A program made the position numbers and the translations under genes. Below are positions 56,757 through 64,000 of a stretch of 64,000 nucleotides of DNA, in pieces. Under the pieces are notes generated by a model. It saw only the letters and a list, made by a program, of their open reading frames with translations, searched no databases and was not told the origin of the DNA. The DNA comes from AM-0621 sp964386705 (lineage in GTDB: Bacteria; Planctomycetota; Planctomycetia; Planctomycetales; Planctomycetaceae). The stretch is from contig CAYLTY010000009.1 in NCBI GenBank assembly GCA_964386705.1, forward strand, positions 10,828 through 74,827, written 5' to 3'. Within the stretch, counting starts at the first letter, position 1, and each line of letters opens with the position of its first letter.

Positions 56757-59700
56757 TCACTTTGACGCGCTATTTGATCCTTCAGTCCCAGCCTTGGACG
56801 ATGCACCGCGCAGCAGCTTGGTGGTGCCTTTCGTTGTCGTCAGGCTGGCTTCCAAAAGCGTGGCAGAGGTGTCTGGAATGGGCAGGAACACGCCGACAAT
56901 CAGCGACCGCTCCGAGCCATACCGGCCGCCGATCTTCTGGAGTTGCTCGCGGGTGCCTTTCCATTCCAGCGCGAGTTCGTTGTCCACCGTGAGCCGGAGA
57001 TTCGCCTCTTGATTCGTGGTCCTGGCCACTTCAATCAGTACTTCGTGACGTTTGCCATCATTCATCGAACTGGGAAGTGGCGCACGAGGGTTCGAGGGAT
57101 TGTTGAGCCCGTGCTGTAGCACATGCACGTTGCCCCCCGAGAGAAAGATCTCCAGCCCCTGGGATTCGAACGGCACAACGAATGACACGTTCCCTCGCTT
57201 GCTCACGAATGCCGCTCGCAGTGTGTATTCCTCACCGGGCTCAACCGGCAGCCTGAGTTGGCTGTCAACTCTGGTCGGAGTCGTGGCAAAGCCGGAGCCA
57301 TCCTTGGTCCAAGTACCAGCCGCAACATCCTGGCTGAGATCCACCAGCGAGAGCAGATTGATCGTGCCAGCGGCTGATCCTGAAACAGACGTTGGCGCAG
57401 CTAGCTTTCCAATCTCCGGGCCGAGCGTGTCCCATTCGACGAGGAAGTAGAAGTACCGATTCTGGTCGTCGTCGATGTTCACCTGATTCCAGCTCGTCTC
57501 GGACCTCCAGGCCAGTCCCTGATTGGGAGTCTTGTTGAGTCGTATCAGAATCAATGCTGGATCAACGGGCTCACCTGTGACCCAGCGCCACTCGCCACTG
57601 GTATTGGTCGCTCCGAGGAACATGCGAGAGCCAACCTCCATCGGAGGTCTCTTCCGCTTGTTCCAGACGTTCTCGAAGATCCAGTCTCGTTCTTCGCGGC
57701 TGTTAATGGCGACTAGATGGCCTCCCATTTTCTCGGCAGCAGTCTTGGCCTGGCTCCAGGTTCTAAAAGAGTCAACCAGCAGATAGCGATGCCCGCCAAA
57801 CGTGAGTGCCTCGGCGGGAATCGGCGGCGATTTGAGACTTGAGATGGGCGATGTCGAATTGCTGGCTGGTGTCAGCCGTGCATCTGTCAGCAGAACGTGG
57901 CTAGAGGCAGTCGTCTTATCGGCGTTGATCACGATCTCGAGTTCATTGACTCCACGGACATCGACCGTCAGCGGAGCACCACTGTCTTTCACCGTCGATA
58001 AGCTCACCGTTTTGGCCAGCAATTGACCATCGCCGAAAATCTCCACGGTCAGCGAGTTGCCTCGGTTACGGTTGTGACTGCACCGAGCGGTTGCGTTGAA
58101 GGTCGCGTATCGACCGCCGAGTTCATAGACGATCCGGCCTTCCTGCTGAGGGGCAGGGTGAATGATCAAACCATGGGCCGGCGGGTCGCCAGCCTGGTTA
58201 AATGTTTTGGAGAACTCTCCCGCAAATTGTTCCGTCCCGGGTTTACGCAACGAGCCAAGTCCCAGGAATGATTTCTCCGTCAGCGCATCGAGATAGACCA
58301 CATTCGCTGGCAGAGTTGCATTCTTGAGCACGCGACGCGATTGCCAGATGGACCTGGTTCCTTGCCCTCCCGGCCGATCTTTTGGAACGAACCAAAGCGT
58401 TTGGCCATCGGACGAAACGTGGACGTCTTCATCCCTGTGCTTGGTATTGAATTGCCCTCCCAGATTCAAAGGCACTGACCACGGAGCGGCAGCATGATCT
58501 CGCGTTGCCAACCAGATGTCCGTCTCGCCGAAACCACCCTCGCGATCTGAAAACAGCAACAACGTGGCTTCATCGGCGGAGATCCAAGTGGGGCTGTCGT
58601 CGGAACTGCTGTTGAGCGGCGCGGGTAACGGTGCCGGTTTAGACCACGAATCACTCACGGTGGTGCGATGCGTCACCAGAACATCACGCTTGCCCGCACC
58701 ATTTGGAGTCGGCGCCGAGAAGTACAACGTCAACCCGTCAGCAGAAATGACCGGCTTCCGAACACCACCCGGCAGGCCGGGCACGCTCGTTGGTACCGAC
58801 CACGGTTGATCCAACCCGGTGCGAGACGAGAATGAAATCCCCGGCCTACTGTCACTCCTGAAGAACAAAGACAGTCGGTCTGCGGTCAGGGATGGTTCAG
58901 AATCAACACGCTGGGTGTTGATCGGTGGACCCGCATTGACCGGCGCTTCCCAGGGAGCGTCCAGTGACTTCCGTTTTGTGATCCAAAGATTGTCATCGTC
59001 GCCCTGTACCGCCTTGGGTGTGTTCACGACGTACCACATCTCCAAGCCATCCTCTGAGACGCGCGGGCAGTGGTTGTAAGCACCAAAGTTCACGTCAGGC
59101 CCAAGGTTCGTCGGCTCGCTCCATTCGTACTCTTTCCCATCCTTCGGATCGAACGGCCAGCGCGGCGCGGCGATTTGCTTCTTCACCACGCGGCGGGTGA
59201 CCCAGAGATCGAGTTCTCCCTGACCTCCCGGAATCTCCCTGGAGTGGAAATACAGACGCTGACCGTCAACGGAAAGGCGCGCGCCTCCCGCCTGAGTCTT
59301 GTCGAAGGGAGGTCCCAATGGTTCTCCCTTGCCAAACGGTTCCGCCTCGGAAGATCGACGATACCACAGAGTCCGGAAGGGATTGGAAATCATGGGCGTG
59401 ACGACCAGGAATCTGCGGTCATTGCTGATCCAGTTCGGGGTAATCATTCCGGCAGTATTCACTTCGCGGCCGAGGTTCTGCTCGTTGCCGAAGCTGGCCG
59501 TTGCTGACGAGCGGGTAAACAAGTAGCCGTCCGAACTTGCAAAACTGCCCGCGCGGGCCGAGGAAACGCACATCGCCAAACCATCGGGGGAAAAGATCGC
59601 GGAGTATTCATTGGCAGGAGAATTCATCGGATGTGTCAGTCGTTCGGGCGGTCCAAACTGATCATTCGTGGTCGCCCGGCGGCTGATCCAGAGTTCATCG

Positions 59701-61796
59701 TTTCCCTCACGGACAACAAAAACGAGTTGCAACCCATCTCCAGACATGCAGGCATTTTCGCGCCGGCCCTCGTGGTTATTAATCACATCCGGGAGTGGTT
59801 CCACTTTTGAAAACTGCGCTTCCCGATTTCCACGCTGCCCGATCATGAACCGGTTTGTTGAGTAGAAAACGATGGTCCGCTCATCGTCGCTCAGCGACGG
59901 ATTCAATTCGCGGCCACCAGTGTTGATGTCCGACCCCAGATTGACCGGGGCACTCCATTCGTACTCGTTCCCGTCGCTCGGATCGAACGGCCAACGCACG
60001 TAGGCTTCAGTCGCGACTCCCGGCTTTGGTGTCGATGGCTTCGATGGCTGCGGGACGATGACGGGGAGGTCTTCGAACTTCTTGTTGCCGTCGCCGATCG
60101 CGCTCGTGAAGCCTTTTCGCGGAATCTTCTTCTTAGTGTGAACGCGACCATCGACATGGACCATCAGGTTGTCGTCAATCAAATCGACTTTGACCTTGGC
60201 TTCTTTGCCCTTCTGGATCAGCAGTGAATCGGTCTCAAAGGTGACGTCGCCGCGAGTCACAACCAGTGTTTGCTCACCCGCTTTCACCGAGACGGGTTTG
60301 ATTCCGCCGCCTTTGAACTTGAGCTCTGTCCCTTTGAGCTTCATCTCAACGGCAGGGTCGAGAATCTCGATGACTAATGTTCCTTCAGACGTTGGCCACA
60401 GAAAGGTCACTCCCAAGAGCACTGCGATCACACCGACGGCTGCAGCGATTAACGTCTGCTTCGGTCGCCCGCCTGAAGACTTGGTTGAGCCCTCAACGCC
60501 TTGTACGGGTGCCGATGTTCGCAGTGTGTTCTGAGTTTGTGGATCCGTACCGACTTCGCCGTTCGAGGTCAGTAGGGTCGCGTCCATGCCGGCGTTCGTT
60601 GGAGCACTCGGATCCAGCGGTAGACTGACCGCGCTTTCTGCCGAGATACCGGCAAGGAAATCTTGCAGTGGCACCTCACCCATTTCGGCCGGACGGTTCG
60701 CAAAGCTGACGGTTGGTGATTCGGCGGAGCGACAGCTCTCCAGAGCAGCGATGACTTCGGTCATCGTCTGAAAGCGATCTTCGGGTCGCTTGGCGATCAG
60801 GCGATGAAAGACTTCATCCAGCGTCTTGAGCCGCGCATCAACAACCAGCGTGCTCACGGACTTGCCCTCAGGTTCGCGGACAATCATCAGATCGCGACTC
60901 AGGATGGGCAGCGGCGCATTACGGTGGGCCAGCAGCTTCTTCATCACCGTCGCGCCTTCGTAGGTGCAACGTCCGGTCAGGAGGGCATAGAGCGAACAAC
61001 CCAAGCTGTAGATATCGCTGCGAGCGTCGGCGTGCTTGGTGTCCTCGGCCTGCTCGGGAGACATGTAGTCGATGGTCCCCATGATAGCGCCGGTGCTGGT
61101 CAACTCGGCTTGCTCACCGCCAAGTTCGCTGGCGTCAATGCGCGCCAGGCCCATGTCCAGAATCTTGACGACACCTTCTCGATCCAGCAGCAAGTTCGCT
61201 GGCTTGATGTCGCGATGCACGATGCCGCGTTTGTGAGCGAACTCCAGTCCGCGAGCCGCCTGCAAGATGCAGTCAATCACGAAGTCGAGCTGTAAAGGAC
61301 CGTTCCTCTTGACGAGCGCCGAAAGGTCGCTGCCCTCGACGTATTCCATCACTAGGAAATGCTTGCCGTTGGCTTCGTCGGCGTCGAAGGCCATCACGAT
61401 GTTCGGGTGCGTCAGCTTGGCCGCCGCCTGCACTTCGCGTTGAAACCGTTTGACCGCATCCGGCGCCTTCATCGCCGCAGGAGACATCACCTTCAGCGCG
61501 ACCGTGCGATCCATACGCCGATGATGAGCCTTCAACACCATGCCCATGCCGCCCTGGCCAAGCTTCTCCATGATGGTGTAGCTGCCCATCACCAGGGCCT
61601 TGGCTTTGCCCGCGTAAATCTGCTCGGCCTGGTACTTAGTCAGCTTCTTTTGCTTGACCAGCTCGCGCGCGAGTTGTTCGCCATCCTTCGGCTGTTTGCC
61701 ATCTGGAAGCGATACCAGCAACGCATCGACATCGTCAGTGGTCAGCAACCCGCTGGCGACGAGATTGTCTCGGAACTGATCGATTGATTGCGGCAT
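56757..61796 (-). CDS. Transmembrane Ser/Thr kinase with PEGA-like, PD40, NPCBM and C-type lectin outer domains
   Basis: This 1679-residue paralogue has the shared N-terminal module and a kinase (about 70-350; LGQGGMGMV, VALK, HRDIKPAN, DMG, MSPEQ). A transmembrane helix lies near 447-466. The outer region has a PEGA-like part (about 466-560), two PD40/TolB-like propeller blocks that each start WPFDPxDGxEYEWS (about 598-870 and 877-1155), an NPCBM carbohydrate-binding module (about 1162-1307, 'YLDALTEKS...'), a C-type lectin-like domain (about 1328-1455, 'WSQAKTAAEKMGGHLVAIN') and a LamG-like tail (about 1473-1679). The start ATG at 61796 has GGAG six bases upstream and aligns with the paralogues. 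It is likely a sugar-sensing receptor kinase (inference). Confidence 0.92.
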   Translation of the reverse strand: MPQSIDQFRDNLVASGLLTTDDVDALLVSLPDGKQPKDGEQLARELVKQKKLTKYQAEQIYAGKAKALVMGSYTIMEKLGQGGMGMVLKAHHRRMDRTVALKVMSPAAMKAPDAVKRFQREVQAAAKLTHPNIVMAFDADEANGKHFLVMEYVEGSDLSALVKRNGPLQLDFVIDCILQAARGLEFAHKRGIVHRDIKPANLLLDREGVVKILDMGLARIDASELGGEQAELTSTGAIMGTIDYMSPEQAEDTKHADARSDIYSLGCSLYALLTGRCTYEGATVMKKLLAHRNAPLPILSRDLMIVREPEGKSVSTLVVDARLKTLDEVFHRLIAKRPEDRFQTMTEVIAALESCRSAESPTVSFANRPAEMGEVPLQDFLAGISAESAVSLPLDPSAPTNAGMDATLLTSNGEVGTDPQTQNTLRTSAPVQGVEGSTKSSGGRPKQTLIAAAVGVIAVLLGVTFLWPTSEGTLVIEILDPAVEMKLKGTELKFKGGGIKPVSVKAGEQTLVVTRGDVTFETDSLLIQKGKEAKVKVDLIDDNLMVHVDGRVHTKKKIPRKGFTSAIGDGNKKFEDLPVIVPQPSKPSTPKPGVATEAYVRWPFDPSDGNEYEWSAPVNLGSDINTGGRELNPSLSDDERTIVFYSTNRFMIGQRGNREAQFSKVEPLPDVINNHEGRRENACMSGDGLQLVFVVREGNDELWISRRATTNDQFGPPERLTHPMNSPANEYSAIFSPDGLAMCVSSARAGSFASSDGYLFTRSSATASFGNEQNLGREVNTAGMITPNWISNDRRFLVVTPMISNPFRTLWYRRSSEAEPFGKGEPLGPPFDKTQAGGARLSVDGQRLYFHSREIPGGQGELDLWVTRRVVKKQIAAPRWPFDPKDGKEYEWSEPTNLGPDVNFGAYNHCPRVSEDGLEMWYVVNTPKAVQGDDDNLWITKRKSLDAPWEAPVNAGPPINTQRVDSEPSLTADRLSLFFRSDSRPGISFSSRTGLDQPWSVPTSVPGLPGGVRKPVISADGLTLYFSAPTPNGAGKRDVLVTHRTTVSDSWSKPAPLPAPLNSSSDDSPTWISADEATLLLFSDREGGFGETDIWLATRDHAAAPWSVPLNLGGQFNTKHRDEDVHVSSDGQTLWFVPKDRPGGQGTRSIWQSRRVLKNATLPANVVYLDALTEKSFLGLGSLRKPGTEQFAGEFSKTFNQAGDPPAHGLIIHPAPQQEGRIVYELGGRYATFNATARCSHNRNRGNSLTVEIFGDGQLLAKTVSLSTVKDSGAPLTVDVRGVNELEIVINADKTTASSHVLLTDARLTPASNSTSPISSLKSPPIPAEALTFGGHRYLLVDSFRTWSQAKTAAEKMGGHLVAINSREERDWIFENVWNKRKRPPMEVGSRMFLGATNTSGEWRWVTGEPVDPALILIRLNKTPNQGLAWRSETSWNQVNIDDDQNRYFYFLVEWDTLGPEIGKLAAPTSVSGSAAGTINLLSLVDLSQDVAAGTWTKDGSGFATTPTRVDSQLRLPVEPGEEYTLRAAFVSKRGNVSFVVPFESQGLEIFLSGGNVHVLQHGLNNPSNPRAPLPSSMNDGKRHEVLIEVARTTNQEANLRLTVDNELALEWKGTREQLQKIGGRYGSERSLIVGVFLPIPDTSATLLEASLTTTKGTTKLLRGASSKAGTEGSNSASK

Positions 61797-61856
61797 GCAT
61801 GGCTCCATGAACAATGAGCAACAAGCGTACTGTCTTAACTCGCGATGTCATCGAGT
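61797..61856 (-). promoter_or_regulatory. Duplicated 60-bp leader with inverted repeat, copy 2
   Basis: This second copy of the spacer is before the kinase start at 61796. The inverted repeat keeps its shape with changed bases: ACTCG (61838-61842) pairs with CGAGT (61852-61856), so a G-C pair of copy 1 is an A-T pair here. That compensatory change supports a functional stem or two-fold operator. Confidence 0.6.
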
Positions 61857-61863
61857 CTGGCCA

Positions 61864-62019
61864 TCATTTTGCCTTGTCGCGCTGCCCAGCAGCCTGATCG
61901 TTCGCATGGTCGTCTTCACTCTGGCATTGGGGCGGTTTGGCACAACTGTCAGGACGCGGCAGGAAGACGCCGACAACCAGCCGGATCGGATCGAGCGGGC
62001 CGCCGGTGGGAACATGATC
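61864..62019 (-). pseudogene. In-frame relic of the lost kinase C-terminal tail
   Basis: Directly after the TGA stop at 62022-62020 and in the same frame, 51 codons read to the next TGA at 61866-61864. They include 'LVVGVFLPRPDSCA', which matches 'LIVGVFLPIPDTSA' near the C terminus of the neighbouring kinase. The region between NPCBM and this relic (lectin and most of the LamG-like tail) has been deleted. Confidence 0.7.
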
Positions 62020-64000
62020 TCACGGTGCCAGCCGGGCGTCGATGAGGAGCACGTGACTCGCCGCATTCGTCTTTTCGGCGTTGACGACGATCGTGAGTTC
62101 TTTGACCCCACTGACGTCGACCATCAGCAGGGATCCGCCTTCTTTCGCCGTCGCGAGGTTCACCGTCTTCGCCAACGATTGGCCATCGCCGAGTACTTCA
62201 ACAGTCAATGAGTTGCCGCGGTTGCGTTTGGGGCTGCACAGAACGGTCGCCGTGAAGGTCGCATACCGACCGCCGAGGTCATACGCCACGCGACCATCCT
62301 GCTGATTGGTGGGATGAATGATGACGCCATGAGCGGGCGGGTCGCCGGTTTGGTTCAGCGCTTTTTCGAAATCTTTAGCGAACGGCTCAGTCCCAGCCTT
62401 GCGCAACTGACCGACGGTCATTGACGGCTTTTCGGTCAGCGTATCGAGATAGACAACATTCCCGGAATTGCCCGACGGCACACCGCTCTTCGCCACACGG
62501 CGGCTGAACCAGATGTCGACCTGACCCTGGCCGCCGGGAATCTTCGCCGAGCAGAAATAGATGCTGCGACCGTCGCCGGACAGTCGAAAGCCGCCGTTGG
62601 AGTCGTGTGTCTCCGCGTCGCCCAGTGGAATGCCGAGCGGCTGCCCGGTACCGAATGGCTCCTGCGCGCTGTTCCTCGTGAAGAACCGCACTTCACGCAC
62701 CGGACTAGAACCTGACCCACGCTGACTCGCAGCGATCAGAAACTTGCGGTCATTGGAGATGTAGAAGGGCATGTCCCAGTCAGCCGTGTTGACTTCGCCG
62801 GGCAACGCTTCCGACGCCCCCCATTCTTCATCCAGCGTCTTGCGGGTCAGCATCCGAATATCCGCTTTTCGTGATTCGCGATAGGTGGAGCAGACCAGTA
62901 ACGTCAGCCCATCTGCTGACAGAAGCGGATGTCGCGACGCGGCTTCAACTCCGTTCACATCAACCTTGGCATACTTTGGTGAGCCGAATGGAGCGAAGGG
63001 CGTCGGTCGAGCGGCCACCCAAACCTCGTCAGCGTTCTTCTGCGACTTCATCACGAACGCAGCCACCAGACCATTGCTCGAAATAGATGCCGAACTTCGC
63101 CCGGCATCTGAACTCGCGAAACCGTCTAGTTTCGTGGCCTTAGGGAAGTCCACGTCCCGGCTCTGGCGCACACTGACGCGAGCATCGCCCTTCGGAAAAT
63201 GAACAAAAATCCTGCGTTCATCATCACTGATCCCCGCCAAAAAATCTGCTCCCGGTCCGTTGACGCCAGATCCGAGGTTTTCCGGTTTACTCCACTCGTA
63301 CTCTTTCCCGTCCGCAGGATCGAACGGCCAATGCACAGAAGGCTGATCGGACGCAGGTGGCTGCGAGGATTTGGTGAGCGATGTGGATGTGTCTTCGATT
63401 GCCTGCTTGCCGCCTGAGACTGCGCTGACGAAACCCTTCTTCGAAACCTTACGCTGCGAAAGCAATCGGCCATCGGCGCGGACGGTCAGGTTGTCGCCAA
63501 CGAGTTCAACTGTGACTTTGGTGTCTTTGCCCTTCTTGATGACCAGCGAGTCGGTCTCAAAAGCCAGATTTCCACGAGTCACGACGAACTTCGTCTCGCC
63601 CACCTTCAATGAGGCTGGCTTGATTCCTTCGCCCTTGAATGCGAACTCCGTCCCTTTGACTTTCAGCTCGACTTCAGGATCAAGAATCTGCACGAGCAGC
63701 GTGCCACTGGGAGCCGGCCAGAGAAACAGCACGCCTAGGACGAACGTGATCGCGCCAACAGCCGCCGCGAGTGACTTCTGGTTGGCGCCCCAGCCGGCAG
63801 GCTTCGCCTTACCGTGTCTCACGTGCTCTTCGACAGACAGTTTCAGAGTGTTCTGAGTTTGCGGGTCCGTACCAACCTCAACACTCGAAGTCAGCAGCGT
63901 GGCCTCCATCGCCGGGCCTGCGGGAGCGCGAGGATCCAACGGTTGGCTGATCCCGCTATCTCCAGAGATACCGGCGAGGAAATCTTGCAGTGGAACCTCA
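62020..64000 (-). CDS. Transmembrane Ser/Thr kinase paralogue, kinase domain beyond the right window edge (partial)
   Basis: The frame is open from the right edge (64000) to the TGA at 62020, with no start in view, so only the C-terminal 660 residues are seen. Text at the edge ('LPLQDFLAGIS'-like) and 'TDPQTQNTL' matches the region just after the kinase in the neighbour. A transmembrane helix ('LAAAVGAITFVLGVLFLW'), a PEGA-like part, one PD40 block starting WPFDPADGKEYEWS, and an NPCBM module ('VVYLDTLTEKPSM', ending 'DARLAP') follow. It lacks the second PD40 block, lectin and LamG-like tail of the neighbour. The kinase domain is inferred, not seen. Confidence 0.88.
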   Translation of the reverse strand, partial: EVPLQDFLAGISGDSGISQPLDPRAPAGPAMEATLLTSSVEVGTDPQTQNTLKLSVEEHVRHGKAKPAGWGANQKSLAAAVGAITFVLGVLFLWPAPSGTLLVQILDPEVELKVKGTEFAFKGEGIKPASLKVGETKFVVTRGNLAFETDSLVIKKGKDTKVTVELVGDNLTVRADGRLLSQRKVSKKGFVSAVSGGKQAIEDTSTSLTKSSQPPASDQPSVHWPFDPADGKEYEWSKPENLGSGVNGPGADFLAGISDDERRIFVHFPKGDARVSVRQSRDVDFPKATKLDGFASSDAGRSSASISSNGLVAAFVMKSQKNADEVWVAARPTPFAPFGSPKYAKVDVNGVEAASRHPLLSADGLTLLVCSTYRESRKADIRMLTRKTLDEEWGASEALPGEVNTADWDMPFYISNDRKFLIAASQRGSGSSPVREVRFFTRNSAQEPFGTGQPLGIPLGDAETHDSNGGFRLSGDGRSIYFCSAKIPGGQGQVDIWFSRRVAKSGVPSGNSGNVVYLDTLTEKPSMTVGQLRKAGTEPFAKDFEKALNQTGDPPAHGVIIHPTNQQDGRVAYDLGGRYATFTATVLCSPKRNRGNSLTVEVLGDGQSLAKTVNLATAKEGGSLLMVDVSGVKELTIVVNAEKTNAASHVLLIDARLAP

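Noticed and set aside
63937..63939. TTG at 63939 as start of the right-edge gene
   Set aside because: The frame continues upstream with clear similarity to the neighbouring kinase, so the gene runs out of the window.

Overview
The window looks like chromosome of a Planctomycetota bacterium (order and genus not resolved). The signs are a secreted protein with the planctomycete-type N-terminal motif LEDRALLS, a DUF1549/DUF1553 protein with planctomycete cytochrome c and LamG domains, a DUF1501 protein, a secreted sulfatase, a DUF6807 protein, and very large transmembrane Ser/Thr kinases that begin with a short 'LTKYQAEQIYAGK' module. Most genes have GC-rich third positions. I see no rRNA, tRNA or CRISPR array.

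Layout. 1-6.7 kb: the 3' part of a large POTRA/TPR-like protein, convergent with a giant ELWxxDGT/RTX-repeat surface protein. 6.8-11.9 kb: a likely three-gene minus-strand operon with a metal amidohydrolase, a 2-keto-4-pentenoate hydratase-type protein, and a fusion of a D-aminoacylase-like domain with a class C beta-lactamase-like serine hydrolase. 12.1-16.1 kb: a sialidase-like BNR protein, then a degraded gene ending in a PD-(D/E)xK nuclease motif (candidate polymorphic-toxin remnant), then an unrecognised 448-residue protein that could be its partner. 16.1-20.4 kb: NAD(P)HX epimerase, a CorC/HlyC-like membrane protein fused to a PTS EIIA domain, two small Cys-rich secreted proteins, and a HAD hydrolase. 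20.5-28.1 kb: sulfatase, OprB-type porin, DUF1569, DUF1501, an HNH endonuclease, and a PLP-dependent deaminase/desulfhydrase. 28.2-42.6 kb: a 1889-residue PQQ-propeller protein, a membrane-anchored LTEEQ-repeat protein, a DUF6807 protein, a U32 peptidase (RlhA-like), and the DUF1549/1553 protein. 42.6-43.5 kb: a REP-associated transposase (RAYT) interrupted by one stop codon and flanked by matching hairpins. 43.5-64 kb: a NIPSNAP protein and then a 20-kb run of four co-oriented giant receptor-like Ser/Thr kinase genes; the last runs off the right edge.

The kinase cluster is the most distinctive part. Each complete gene has the same N-terminal module, a kinase domain and one transmembrane helix. 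Each then has a different large outer region: (i) three LamG repeats, leucine-rich repeats and four tandem FGE-sulfatase-like domains; (ii) a DUF1080 glycosidase-like domain, a LamG-like domain and one FGE-sulfatase-like domain; (iii) two PD40 propeller blocks, NPCBM, C-type lectin and a LamG-like tail; (iv) PD40 plus NPCBM, with a truncated tail. A duplicated 60-bp spacer with a covarying inverted repeat and an in-frame relic of a lost tail point to tandem duplication followed by divergence. My reading (inference) is a family of sugar- or cell-surface-sensing kinases with swapped sensor domains.
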